From: Pseudopedobacter sp044361595
Lineage (GTDB): Bacteria; Bacteroidota; Bacteroidia; Sphingobacteriales; Sphingobacteriaceae
Length of the DNA stretch: 64,000 nucleotides
Direction of reading: 5' to 3'
NCBI GenBank assembly: GCA_044361595.1
Contig: JBIKIN010000010.1
Span: 75,232-139,231, forward strand
Below are positions 26,222-34,243 of the stretch, one piece after another; position 1 is the first letter of the stretch; each line of letters opens with the position of its first letter. Position numbers and translations under genes: made by a program. The notes below the pieces were generated by a model. It searched no databases. It saw only the letters and a program-made list of their open reading frames with translations, and was not told the origin of the DNA.

Positions 26222-27370
26222 ATGAAACGAGTCTTAGTTATATTAGTACTTATTATTTCTATCAACAACACTTATGCCCAAAAGAAAAACATCATTGTCA
26301 GGTTAGCATCAAAGTTTTTTTCTAGCGATACTACAAAACATAACAGTTTTTTACCTGTACCAATTTTTGGATACACCCAAGAGGCAGGTGTAGAGTTTGG
26401 TGCGGCTGGCATTTATTCATTTTATGTAGACCCGACTGATAGCATCATAAGAGCATCACAAATTTATGGTTTAGCCTTTACAAGTACTAAAGGTGTTAGT
26501 CAGGTACTAGGTAGAGGAGATATTTGGTCTAAGGGTAATAAATGGCATCACATTTATGAAGCTCGATTTTCAAACATACCATTTAATTTCTACGGTTTAG
26601 GAAGCAACACTTTAAAGGCCGACGAGGATTTGGTTGTGCAAAATAGATGGAGAATAAATGCCGAAATTGAAAAAAGACTAAGCAAGTCTTATTATCCCGG
26701 TATTGGTATTGAGTTTGAATCGCTAAATTTTAAGGACAGAGAATTAGGCGGAATATTTGACTCTGAAAATCAAGCTAACTTATTTGATAAGGATGGTGGT
26801 AGATATGCATTTCTTAAAGTTACCCAATTATTAGATACCAGAAATAGTAACACCTACACCACTAAAGGCTTTTTTGGACGTGTAAGATTTGGTTATGCTC
26901 CAGATTTTTTTGGAGGTAACAACTTTTCTGGCACTTTATTTACTGCCGATACCAGATACTTTCAATCGCTATCTAAAAAATTAACTTTAGGTAGTCAGCT
27001 ATTTTACGAAACCATAAGTAGCAATAAAGAAATTCCTTTTTACATGTTGAGGCAAATGGGAAGCGACCAAGTAATGCGTGGATATTATCTTGGCCGTTAT
27101 AGAGATAAAAATTATATGGCTTTACAAGCCGAGTTAAGATACAGAATTATAGATCGATTTGGATTGGTTGCCTTTGGAGGCGGAGGTTCTACCTACAAAA
27201 ATGGATTTTTACCCCAAAGAGATTTAAAACCTAATTACGGTGTGGGCGCTAGAATATTTTTTGATTTAGACAAAAGCATTGCGTTAAGGGTAGATTACGC
27301 TTGGGGAGAAAAACCAATTAACGAGAATAGAATTAAAGGTTTGTATATTTCCTTAGGAGAAGCATTTTAA
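26222..27370 (+). CDS. BamA/TamA-type outer membrane surface antigen (16-strand barrel part)
   Basis: About 382 residues with a signal peptide (MKRVLVILVLIISINNTYAQ). The body alternates hydrophobic and polar residues as in beta-barrels, and ends in phenylalanine (SLGEAF), the outer-membrane sorting signal. The block DQVMRGYYLGRYRDKNYMAL carries the RGY..GRYRD signature of the bacterial surface antigen (D15) family. No POTRA domains are seen, so it is a short barrel-only member, common in Bacteroidota. I prefer the ATG at 26222, which starts the signal peptide, over an in-frame upstream start at 26204. Confidence 0.78.
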   Translation: MKRVLVILVLIISINNTYAQKKNIIVRLASKFFSSDTTKHNSFLPVPIFGYTQEAGVEFGAAGIYSFYVDPTDSIIRASQIYGLAFTSTKGVSQVLGRGDIWSKGNKWHHIYEARFSNIPFNFYGLGSNTLKADEDLVVQNRWRINAEIEKRLSKSYYPGIGIEFESLNFKDRELGGIFDSENQANLFDKDGGRYAFLKVTQLLDTRNSNTYTTKGFFGRVRFGYAPDFFGGNNFSGTLFTADTRYFQSLSKKLTLGSQLFYETISSNKEIPFYMLRQMGSDQVMRGYYLGRYRDKNYMALQAELRYRIIDRFGLVAFGGGGSTYKNGFLPQRDLKPNYGVGARIFFDLDKSIALRVDYAWGEKPINENRIKGLYISLGEAF

Positions 27371-27397
27371 ACTAAAAAACAATTAATCTGTTAAAGC

Positions 27398-27430
27398 AAA
27401 GGAGTTCAAAAATTTGAACTCCTTTATTTT
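27398..27430 (+). terminator. Intrinsic terminator after the barrel gene
   Basis: A 13-bp perfect stem (AAAGGAGTTCAAA with TTTGAACTCCTTT) and a 2-nt loop, followed by a T-rich run, 27 bp after the stop at 27370. Confidence 0.8.
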
Positions 27431-27469
27431 TTATAAAAAACACATATCTTAACATCAAAAAAAATCAGC

Positions 27470-29638
27470 ATGAAAAAAATCTTCATTTTACTTTTATTGC
27501 CTTCTCTCCTATTTGGTCAAAAAATTACCAGAGAAGAGATAAAAAGATATGAGACACAAGCCAAACAAGTAGAAATTATAAGAGATAACTATGGCATCCC
27601 TCATGTTTATGGTAAAACAGATGCAGATGCCGTTTTTGGTTTGCTTTATGCACAGTGTGAAGATGATTTTAAAAGAGTAGAATTAAACTACATAGAAAAA
27701 CTAGGTAGATTATCAGAAATAAACGGATCAAAAAATATCTATAACGATTTGCAAATTAGATTATTGATAGATTCTACAGAGGCTATGGCAGATTACAACA
27801 AAGCCGAACCTTGGATGAAGAAATTATTAAATGCTTACGCCGATGGGATTAATTATTATTTATTCAAAAACCCTAAGGTTAAGCCCGCTTTATTAACCAA
27901 ATTTAAGCCTTGGTACCCCTATTTATGGACCGACGGCAGCATAGGTGCTATTAGCACAGCAGGTTTATCTGTTAACGAGTTAAAAAACTTTTATGCTCCA
28001 AATGATCAAACGGGAAGTATTGCACCTAAACCAGTAGACCATCAAACAGGTTCTAACGGTTTTGCAATTGCTCCACAAAATACAGCTTCGGGTAATTCCA
28101 TTTTATACATCAATCCGCATACTACTTTTTATTTCAGACCAGAAGTGCAGATTAATAGCGAAGAAGGATTAAGAGTTTATGGTGGGGTAACTTGGGGTCA
28201 GTTTTTTATCTACCAAGGTTTTAACGATTACTGTGGATGGATGCATACTTCTAACAACGTAGACGTTGCCGATGCTTACATTGAAAAAATTGTTTTTAAA
28301 GGTGATGAAATATTTTACGAATTTGATGGTAAGCTAGAGCCAGTTATCCAAAAGAAAATGGTTATTAAATTTTTAGAGGATGGCAAGCTTAAACAAAAAG
28401 ATTTCAATACTTACTTTACCAATCACGGTCCGGTTATGGCTAAAAGAGATGGTAAATGGATTAGTTTAACATCATATAACCGAGCAGCAAAAAGTTTAGA
28501 GCAAAGCTGGTTACGTACTAAAGCAAAAGGTTTAGAAGATTATAAAAAGGCGATGGATTTATTAGCCAATACTTCAAATAACACTGTCTTTGCAGATAAA
28601 GACGGGAATATTGCTTATTGGCATGGTAACCACATCCCTAAAAGAGACTTAAAGTTTGATTGGACTAAACCGGTAGATGGTTCAACATCTGCAACCAATT
28701 ATTTAGGTTTACATACGGTAGAAGAAAGTGTACATATTTATAACCCTAAAAACGGATGGTTGCAAAATTGTAATTCTACACCATTTTCGGTAGCTGGAAT
28801 ACATAGCCCTATTAAAACAGACTATCCTTCCTATATGGCACCTGATGGAGAAAATTTTAGAGGAATAAATGCAGTAAGGGTGTTAAATATAGAACATCAG
28901 TTTACGATAGACAAAATTATAGAAACAGGTTACGATACTTATTTGTCGGCATTTGAAGTATTGATTCCATCTTTATTAAATGCTTATCAGGCTAAAGCCG
29001 ATGCTTATAAAAACTTAAAAGAACCTATAGAGATTTTAAGAAAATGGGATTATCATTCGGGCTCAAATTCTATAGCAACAACTTTAGCGATTGAATGGGC
29101 TCAAAAATTAAGTCCGGCTATTATGCAGGTTTATATTGATGCTGGTGAAAAAGATCAAGTAGAAAAAACGCAAGAATTTGCTAGAAGTGCCACACCAGAA
29201 AAGTTATTAAGCACCTTAACAGAGACCATAAATGATTTACAATCCAAATTTGGGAAATGGGAAATGCCTTGGGGCGAGGTCAATCGCTTCCAAAGGTTAA
29301 CTGGTAAAATCAATGAAGTTTATGACGACAAAAAACAAAGTATTCCTGTAGGTTTTGCATCTGCTCTATGGGGTCAATTACCTTCTTTTAATAGCAGAAC
29401 GATGCCCGGAACACAAAAAAGATACGGTATTAGTGGCAATAGCTTTGTTTGTGCTGTAGAATTTGGAGAGAAAATAAAAGCAAAATCTTTGCTAGCAAGC
29501 GGAGAAAGTGGAAATAGTAATTCGTCCCATTTTTATGATCAAGCTCAGGCTTACGCCGATGGAAAATTTAAAGATGTATTATTTTATAAGGAAGATGTGT
29601 TGAAACATGTGGAGAAGAAGTATCATCCGGGTGAGTAA
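27470..29638 (+). CDS. Penicillin acylase family Ntn-hydrolase
   Basis: A protein of 722 residues with a signal peptide (MKKIFILLLLPSLLFGQ). The precursor has the alpha-chain motif IIRDNYGIPHVYGKTD, a linker, and the autocatalytic site TGSNGFAIAP with Ser195 as the new N-terminal nucleophile of the beta chain. NHGPVM and the downstream SGNSNSSHFYDQ block are typical. Family members cleave amide bonds of penicillins, acyl-homoserine lactones or other N-acyl compounds; the substrate is not readable here. It is convergent with the BlaR1-amidase gene and shares its terminator. Confidence 0.88.
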   Translation: MKKIFILLLLPSLLFGQKITREEIKRYETQAKQVEIIRDNYGIPHVYGKTDADAVFGLLYAQCEDDFKRVELNYIEKLGRLSEINGSKNIYNDLQIRLLIDSTEAMADYNKAEPWMKKLLNAYADGINYYLFKNPKVKPALLTKFKPWYPYLWTDGSIGAISTAGLSVNELKNFYAPNDQTGSIAPKPVDHQTGSNGFAIAPQNTASGNSILYINPHTTFYFRPEVQINSEEGLRVYGGVTWGQFFIYQGFNDYCGWMHTSNNVDVADAYIEKIVFKGDEIFYEFDGKLEPVIQKKMVIKFLEDGKLKQKDFNTYFTNHGPVMAKRDGKWISLTSYNRAAKSLEQSWLRTKAKGLEDYKKAMDLLANTSNNTVFADKDGNIAYWHGNHIPKRDLKFDWTKPVDGSTSATNYLGLHTVEESVHIYNPKNGWLQNCNSTPFSVAGIHSPIKTDYPSYMAPDGENFRGINAVRVLNIEHQFTIDKIIETGYDTYLSAFEVLIPSLLNAYQAKADAYKNLKEPIEILRKWDYHSGSNSIATTLAIEWAQKLSPAIMQVYIDAGEKDQVEKTQEFARSATPEKLLSTLTETINDLQSKFGKWEMPWGEVNRFQRLTGKINEVYDDKKQSIPVGFASALWGQLPSFNSRTMPGTQKRYGISGNSFVCAVEFGEKIKAKSLLASGESGNSNSSHFYDQAQAYADGKFKDVLFYKEDVLKHVEKKYHPGE

Positions 29639-29645
29639 GAAATAA

Positions 29646-29679
29646 AAAAGAGAGAAACTTCAACAAGTTTCTCTCTTTT
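29646..29679. terminator. Bidirectional terminator between penicillin acylase and BlaR1-amidase genes
   Basis: A 15-bp perfect stem AAAAGAGAGAAACTT with its complement around a CAAC loop. A-run on one side and T-run on the other let it work in both directions between the two convergent genes. Confidence 0.85.
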
Positions 29680-29689
29680 ACATTCCAAT

Positions 29690-31990
29690 TTAACATCTAT
29701 CTTTCTCAAATCCATCCAAAATCAAATTGCAAATTCTTCTTACATTAGCTTCATCACTTACAAAATCATTCCCTTCTTTATAGCTTAAATTTGCAAACTC
29801 TACTAAAATTGAAGGAACAATTGCCTCACGGATTACATATAGGTTTTTATCTATTAAAGAATCTCTAACTGGAAATCCTTTCAGATTTTTTAATGAGGTT
29901 AATACATTTTCTCCAAACATTTTAGAAGACTGTCCTTGAGACACCGCATTATTACTGATATAAATTTCGACACCTCTAAAACCCTCATTTGAAATAGGTA
30001 ATTTTGTTTTTTTATTCATAGGCATCGAGTTGTGATGAATAGAGACAAAAGCATTAGCTCCTTTTTGAAATTCGACTCTTTGTTTTAAAGTCAAAAATTT
30101 ATCTTTTTCTCTGGTCATTACAACTTTAATTCCTCTTTTCTCAGCTTCCTCTTTTAAAATTAAAGCTGCCCTTAAATTCAAGTCTTTTTCAGCCTCTCCC
30201 GTGAAATAACTTTTTGTTGCACCATCTTCTCCCCCATGTCCGGCATCTATTACTAAAGTTTGTTCTATTTTAGTGCTAGGCAGTTTTGATGTGAAATTTC
30301 TTGTATTGATATTGGAAGGTTGATAAGCCTGAATGTATTTTTTAAAATCAAAGTCTTTATAATCTTTTGATTGTGGTTTGGAATCAATTTTTGAAGACTT
30401 CTGAATTTGCTTTCCATCTTCAGTATAAAATTTAGGGTGTAATACCTGATTGATTAGTGATACTTTTTGAGTTATGTTATAAATTGAAACCATTTTATTT
30501 GTCTTAAAGTATCTATTTGCAGCTAGTTTCTCTTCAATAAATCTAGCAGTTACATTATCCCCAATTTTAAAATTTTCATTTTTAAGTTCTAAATCGCCAA
30601 GGTTTATTTCAATTTTAAAAGTGCCATCATTTAAAACAATGCGTTGTATTTCATTGTTATCATTTTTAACTATTTTTTCTATTTTACTGTTAGTATACTG
30701 CACACCATTTTTTTCATTAAGAAATGCATATGCAATTACAGGTTTGGGAAACACATTAGATCCTTTATTATCAATTACATTAATAGCAATGTAAGTTTTT
30801 GCATCCCCTTTGCTAATTAATTTGCTGCTTTTATCATAAATTTTAACATTATCTATATATCCTTTAACTTTAAAGATTATGTAATCCCCAACTTTAACCT
30901 TTTTAGCGTCAACTGGACTTAATTGAATTGCCAATTTTTTACCATTTACATCAACTTTAGCGTTATATAGTGATATTTCAGAGATTAACTCAGTAATATT
31001 TCCAATCATAGTTCGTCCTATAAGCGTATCAGTTTTTAATGGCTTATTTAACTTTTCTTTATTAATTATACCAAGATTTGGTTCCGTTTTAAAAACTAAA
31101 ACCTCATTCTGTTTAACAAAAGCTAAACAACACATAGCCATTAAAGGCACAATTGATAAATAAACTAACTTTTTCATACGTTTTGTAGGGTTTTGAAACA
31201 GCATATTCATCCTCTTTTTTAAAGGAAGCCTGCTGAAATGGTTAATAAATAAATGGTAACTTGGTTGTGCCAAACTCAAGATTAAGCTGGCGTAAGATTT
31301 TTTATCAAAAGCTTTGATACTTTTAGCATCAACTTCAAATTCGTGATTAGCGTCAACAGCATATAAGTAAGCATACATAAAAGGATTAAACCATAAAATA
31401 CAAATACTTATGCCTACAATTAATTTATCAATAAAATGAAATTCTGAAACGTGTACTTCTTCATGATGAATTACCTGCTTCTTGACTTCATCTGTTAAGC
31501 TTTCATCAATAAAAATATATCTATAAAACGAAGAGTTTTTAAACTTACAATCTGGCTTAACTAAAATTAAGTTTAAAGAATCACTTTTCGTTAATATTCT
31601 TGTCTTCCATAGTATTCTTACAATTCCTATTATCAGCCTAACTAAAAGAAAGGTAAAAACAGAAATGTAGACGAAAGTTAAAATATCCACTAATGAGACT
31701 GAATCCAAAATAGAAGGTGACGCCTCAGAAAATTCAGGGTCAATTGAATCTATTTGTTTTTTACTTATTTCTACTTTATTGCTATTCTCTATATTAATTT
31801 GGGCTGGAAAATCCACTTCCTTTTCTACGGTAACAGACAATAACGGAATTGTGAAACTTAATATTAAAGTCCCAATCAAATACCATCTATTAAAATTAAA
31901 AAAGGTAAATCTGGAGATTACAAAATGATAAAAAGAATAAAATATCGCTGTACAGGCCGAAACTTTCACGAAGTATAAAAACAATTCCAT
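29690..31990 (-). CDS. BlaR1-type M56 peptidase fused to N-acetylmuramoyl-L-alanine amidase
   Basis: A protein of 766 residues. Residues 1-290 are a BlaR1/MecR1-like membrane part with several helices and a zinc protease site HEEVH (176-180) plus NHEFEVDAKS (216 onward). Residues about 290-575 are a soluble region of unknown fold. Residues about 578-766 form an Amidase_3 domain: DAGHGGEDG (H585), GEAEKDLNL, SIHHNS and the catalytic-Glu block ILVEFANLS. Known BlaR1 proteins sense beta-lactams through a transpeptidase-like domain and inactivate BlaI; here the sensor slot holds a cell-wall hydrolase. It starts 4 bp after blaI, so the pair is one operon. Confidence 0.85.
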   Translation of the reverse strand: MELFLYFVKVSACTAIFYSFYHFVISRFTFFNFNRWYLIGTLILSFTIPLLSVTVEKEVDFPAQINIENSNKVEISKKQIDSIDPEFSEASPSILDSVSLVDILTFVYISVFTFLLVRLIIGIVRILWKTRILTKSDSLNLILVKPDCKFKNSSFYRYIFIDESLTDEVKKQVIHHEEVHVSEFHFIDKLIVGISICILWFNPFMYAYLYAVDANHEFEVDAKSIKAFDKKSYASLILSLAQPSYHLFINHFSRLPLKKRMNMLFQNPTKRMKKLVYLSIVPLMAMCCLAFVKQNEVLVFKTEPNLGIINKEKLNKPLKTDTLIGRTMIGNITELISEISLYNAKVDVNGKKLAIQLSPVDAKKVKVGDYIIFKVKGYIDNVKIYDKSSKLISKGDAKTYIAINVIDNKGSNVFPKPVIAYAFLNEKNGVQYTNSKIEKIVKNDNNEIQRIVLNDGTFKIEINLGDLELKNENFKIGDNVTARFIEEKLAANRYFKTNKMVSIYNITQKVSLINQVLHPKFYTEDGKQIQKSSKIDSKPQSKDYKDFDFKKYIQAYQPSNINTRNFTSKLPSTKIEQTLVIDAGHGGEDGATKSYFTGEAEKDLNLRAALILKEEAEKRGIKVVMTREKDKFLTLKQRVEFQKGANAFVSIHHNSMPMNKKTKLPISNEGFRGVEIYISNNAVSQGQSSKMFGENVLTSLKNLKGFPVRDSLIDKNLYVIREAIVPSILVEFANLSYKEGNDFVSDEANVRRICNLILDGFEKDRC

Positions 31991-31994
31991 GGAC

Positions 31995-32357
31995 TTAAGA
32001 ATTTTGGTTAATTATTTTTTTGATTTCTTCTAAATCTGCTTCACTTAAATTCTCTTCTTTAATCATGTAAGAAAGTAAACTAGTTGCAGAATTATCAAAG
32101 TAGTTATTGAAAAACTTTTTGAAAGATTGCTTGCCATAAGTGTCTTTGTCTATTACCGGGAAATATTGGTAAGTTTTTCCAAATGCGTTGTAAGATAAAT
32201 ACCCTTTCTTATCTAAAATTCTAACAATAGATGAAATGGTATTGTAAGGAGGCTTAGGCTCTTCGTCTAATTCATCTATCACTTCTTTAACAAATGCTTT
32301 TTGCAGTTTCCAAAAAACCTGCATTATACGCTCTTCTGCTTTAGTTAACTCTTCCAT
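31995..32357 (-). CDS. blaI: BlaI/MecI/CopY family transcriptional repressor
   Basis: A protein of 120 residues. A winged-helix N-terminal domain (LTKAEERIMQVFWKL, then PYNTISSIVRILDKKGYL as recognition helix and wing) is followed by a C-terminal dimerisation helix region (SFKKFFNNYFDNSATSLLSYMI). It represses its own operon and is released when the M56 partner cleaves it. The partner gene follows after 4 bp. Three palindromes overlie the promoter just upstream. Confidence 0.9.
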   Translation of the reverse strand: MEELTKAEERIMQVFWKLQKAFVKEVIDELDEEPKPPYNTISSIVRILDKKGYLSYNAFGKTYQYFPVIDKDTYGKQSFKKFFNNYFDNSATSLLSYMIKEENLSEADLEEIKKIINQNS

Positions 32358-32361
32358 AAAA

Positions 32362-32392
32362 CAAACATATAACTTATTTTTAAGTTATACAA
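32362..32392 (-). promoter_or_regulatory. blaI promoter, predicted leaderless
   Basis: On the minus strand TTG at 32392-32390, a 20-nt spacer and TATGTTTG at 32369-32362 match the Bacteroidota consensus. The -7 box ends 4 nt before the ATG at 32357, so transcription should begin at or beside the start codon. Confidence 0.6.
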
Positions 32393-32426
32393 CTTAATTT
32401 TAAGTTTTATACCTTATTTTTAAGTT
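32371..32426. promoter_or_regulatory. Three tandem palindromic operators for BlaI
   Basis: Three 16-nt palindromes of form AACTTA-N4-TAAGTT lie at 32371-32386, 32391-32406 and 32411-32426; the third has one arm mismatch. Their period is exactly 20 bp, which puts them on one face of the helix. The first fills the spacer between the -33 and -7 boxes, the second covers the -33 box, the third lies upstream. This fits cooperative autorepression by BlaI. Confidence 0.65.
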
Positions 32427-32542
32427 TAAGACGAATTAACATCATTTAAATTCAAAAAAATGATTTACTATCTGCTTTTATCTAACAGGAAAACAATAAA
32501 AAGCTGTATAGCGTAATCTTATTGCAAGATTAGAATTATCTA

Positions 32543-32574
32543 TTTGGTTTAGTAAGGTGATGACATTATATTTG
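32543..32574 (+). promoter_or_regulatory. trxA promoter
   Basis: TTTG at 32543-32546, a 20-nt spacer and TATATTTG at 32567-32574: a near-perfect match to the Bacteroidota housekeeping promoter. The predicted leader to the ATG at 32600 is about 22 nt. Confidence 0.75.
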
Positions 32575-32599
32575 ACTAATAGTCTTAAACAATATTATT

Positions 32600-32920
32600 A
32601 TGGCATTAGAAATAACAGATGCTAACTTTGATGAGTTAGTTTTAAAATCAGATAAACCAGTATTAGTAGATTTTTGGGCAGAGTGGTGCGGACCATGTAG
32701 AATGGTAGGTCCAGTTGTTGAAGAATTAGCTAAAGATTTTGACGGAAAAGCAATAGTAGGAAAAGTTAATGTTGACCATAATCCACAAATTTCTATGAAT
32801 TATGGAATCAGAAATATTCCTGCATTATTATTTTTTAAAGGTGGCGAAATTGTAGATAAGCAAATTGGAGCTGTGCCAAAATCAGTTTTAGCTGATAAAT
32901 TAAACAAGCAATTAGCTTAA
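32600..32920 (+). CDS. trxA: Thioredoxin
   Basis: A protein of 106 residues, the standard length. The redox motif FWAEWCGPCRM is at about residues 27-37, and the cis-proline block GIRNIPALLFFKGGE is at about 70-84. It is a cytosolic disulfide reductase that keeps proteins such as ribonucleotide reductase reduced. It is monocistronic with its own promoter and a strong terminator. Confidence 0.96.
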   Translation: MALEITDANFDELVLKSDKPVLVDFWAEWCGPCRMVGPVVEELAKDFDGKAIVGKVNVDHNPQISMNYGIRNIPALLFFKGGEIVDKQIGAVPKSVLADKLNKQLA

Positions 32921-32946
32921 TTAATTTTAAAAAATAAAAAAATAAG

Positions 32947-32975
32947 AGACACTGAAAATTCAGTGTCTTTTTTTT
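32947..32975 (+). terminator. trxA terminator
   Basis: A 10-bp perfect stem AGACACTGAA / TTCAGTGTCT with a 2-nt loop followed by eight T residues, 27 bp after the trxA stop. Confidence 0.88.
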
Positions 32976-33050
32976 GATGTTAAATGTTGTTAAATGTTTA
33001 AAAATTAACCCTTAATCTGATTATAGATTAGGATACATTTACATAATAGT

Positions 33051-33058
33051 TATATTTG
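33051..33058 (+). promoter_or_regulatory. Promoter -7 box of the OmpH-like gene
   Basis: TATATTTG matches the -7 consensus; the predicted leader to the ATG at 33076 is about 14 nt. No clear -33 TTTG is seen at 19-21 nt. Confidence 0.45.
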
Positions 33059-33075
33059 CCAAAATTTAAATTTAG

Positions 33076-33675
33076 ATGAACAAGAAGATTATTTCAATTA
33101 TTAAAACAAGTTGTTTAGTTGCTTTGATAGTTACAGTTGCCGCTTGCAACAAACCAGAAGATAAAAATACAGCTGCAAAAGCAGAAGGTACAACAAGTGT
33201 GGATAACAAAAACGCCATAGTTTATGTTAATTCTGATTCGTTATTAAACAATTACGAATATTTCAAAGAATTAAAAACAAAGTTTGAAGGAAAGTCTAAA
33301 AAAGCTGAGGCTGATTTAAAAGATAAAGGTGCTGCCTTTCAAAGAGAAGTCGCTGCATATCAACAAAGTGCAAATGGTTTAAGTGCCGCTCAAAGAGCAC
33401 AAACCGAGCAAAGATTAGCTAGAAAGCAACAAGAATTACAAACTTATCAACAAAATGCAGGTTCGGCACTTCAAAACGAAGAAGCAGCAGAGAACGAAAA
33501 ATTATATGATAAAGTTGCTGATTATTTAAAGAAACACGCTAAAGACAAAGGCTACAAAATGGTATTAACTTACTCTAAAGGAAACTCTGCTATATTATTT
33601 GCGGATGAAAGTTTAGACGTTACCAAAGAAGTGATTAAAGGCTTAAACGAAGCTTACAAAAGCGATAAGAAATAG
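33076..33675 (+). CDS. OmpH/Skp-like periplasmic lipoprotein
   Basis: A protein of 199 residues. The signal ends in VTVAAC, a lipobox, so it is a lipoprotein. The body is a long charged helical stretch (KFEGKSKKAEADLKDKGAAF through RLARKQQELQTYQ) between two beta-like segments (AIVYVNSDSLLNNYEYF and YKMVLTYSKGNSAILFA). This is the layout of Skp/OmpH, whose tentacles hold unfolded outer membrane proteins in the periplasm. Lipid-anchored versions occur in Bacteroidota. Confidence 0.85.
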   Translation: MNKKIISIIKTSCLVALIVTVAACNKPEDKNTAAKAEGTTSVDNKNAIVYVNSDSLLNNYEYFKELKTKFEGKSKKAEADLKDKGAAFQREVAAYQQSANGLSAAQRAQTEQRLARKQQELQTYQQNAGSALQNEEAAENEKLYDKVADYLKKHAKDKGYKMVLTYSKGNSAILFADESLDVTKEVIKGLNEAYKSDKK

Positions 33676-33700
33676 TTTAAAACCTAATTTAATAAATGAA

Positions 33701-33728
33701 AGGCTTAACATTTGTTAGGCCTTTTTTG
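33701..33728 (+). terminator. Terminator after the OmpH-like gene
   Basis: A 10-bp stem AGGCTTAACA / TGTTAGGCCT (one G-U pair) with a 2-nt loop and a T-run, 25 bp after the stop. It lies within the in-frame upstream extension of the next gene, which argues for the later start of that gene. Confidence 0.8.
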
Positions 33729-33740
33729 TCTAAAAAAATC

Positions 33741-34214
33741 ATGGAAAAACATCAAGAATTTATGAGAGAAGCTATTGCGCTCTCTAAACAAAATGTAGAA
33801 GAAGGATTAGGTGGACCATTTGGAGCTGTAATAGTTAAAGATGGTGTAATAGTGGCTAAAAGTGCTAATAAAGTAACAACTACTAACGACCCTACCGCAC
33901 ATGCAGAAATTGCTACTATTAGATTAGCTTGTGAAAAACTAAACACTTTTAATTTAGAAGGCTGTGTAATTTACACCAGTTGCGAGCCTTGCCCCATGTG
34001 TTTAGGGGCTGTTTATTGGGCCCGATTAGATAAAATGTATTATGCAAATACAAAGCAAAATGCCGCCGATATTGGATTTGATGATGCCTTTATTTATGAT
34101 GAAATTGATTTAAGTTTAGAAAATAGAAAGCTAAAATCAGAACAGATTCTGAATGACGAGGCTTTAGAAGCTTTTAAAATGTGGAGTGCGTCTAGAAATA
34201 AAATAGATTACTAA
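33741..34214 (+). CDS. Nucleoside deaminase, guanine-deaminase-like
   Basis: A protein of 157 residues in the CDA superfamily. Zinc and catalytic residues lie in PTAHAEIATIR (His and Glu) and SCEPCPMCLGAVYWA (two Cys). The downstream YYANTKQNAADIGFDDAFIYDEI resembles guanine deaminases of the GuaD type more than tRNA-specific TadA. It would deaminate guanine to xanthine in purine salvage. I start at the ATG at 33741; the frame is open to 33696, but that part is the terminator of the previous gene. Confidence 0.82.
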   Translation: MEKHQEFMREAIALSKQNVEEGLGGPFGAVIVKDGVIVAKSANKVTTTNDPTAHAEIATIRLACEKLNTFNLEGCVIYTSCEPCPMCLGAVYWARLDKMYYANTKQNAADIGFDDAFIYDEIDLSLENRKLKSEQILNDEALEAFKMWSASRNKIDY

Positions 34215-34243
34215 ACAAAATCTATTTAACACCTTTTATTAAA

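Noticed and set aside
27470..29638. Specific call as acyl-homoserine lactone acylase or penicillin acylase
   Set aside because: The Ntn-hydrolase family is clear but substrate preference cannot be read from these motifs.
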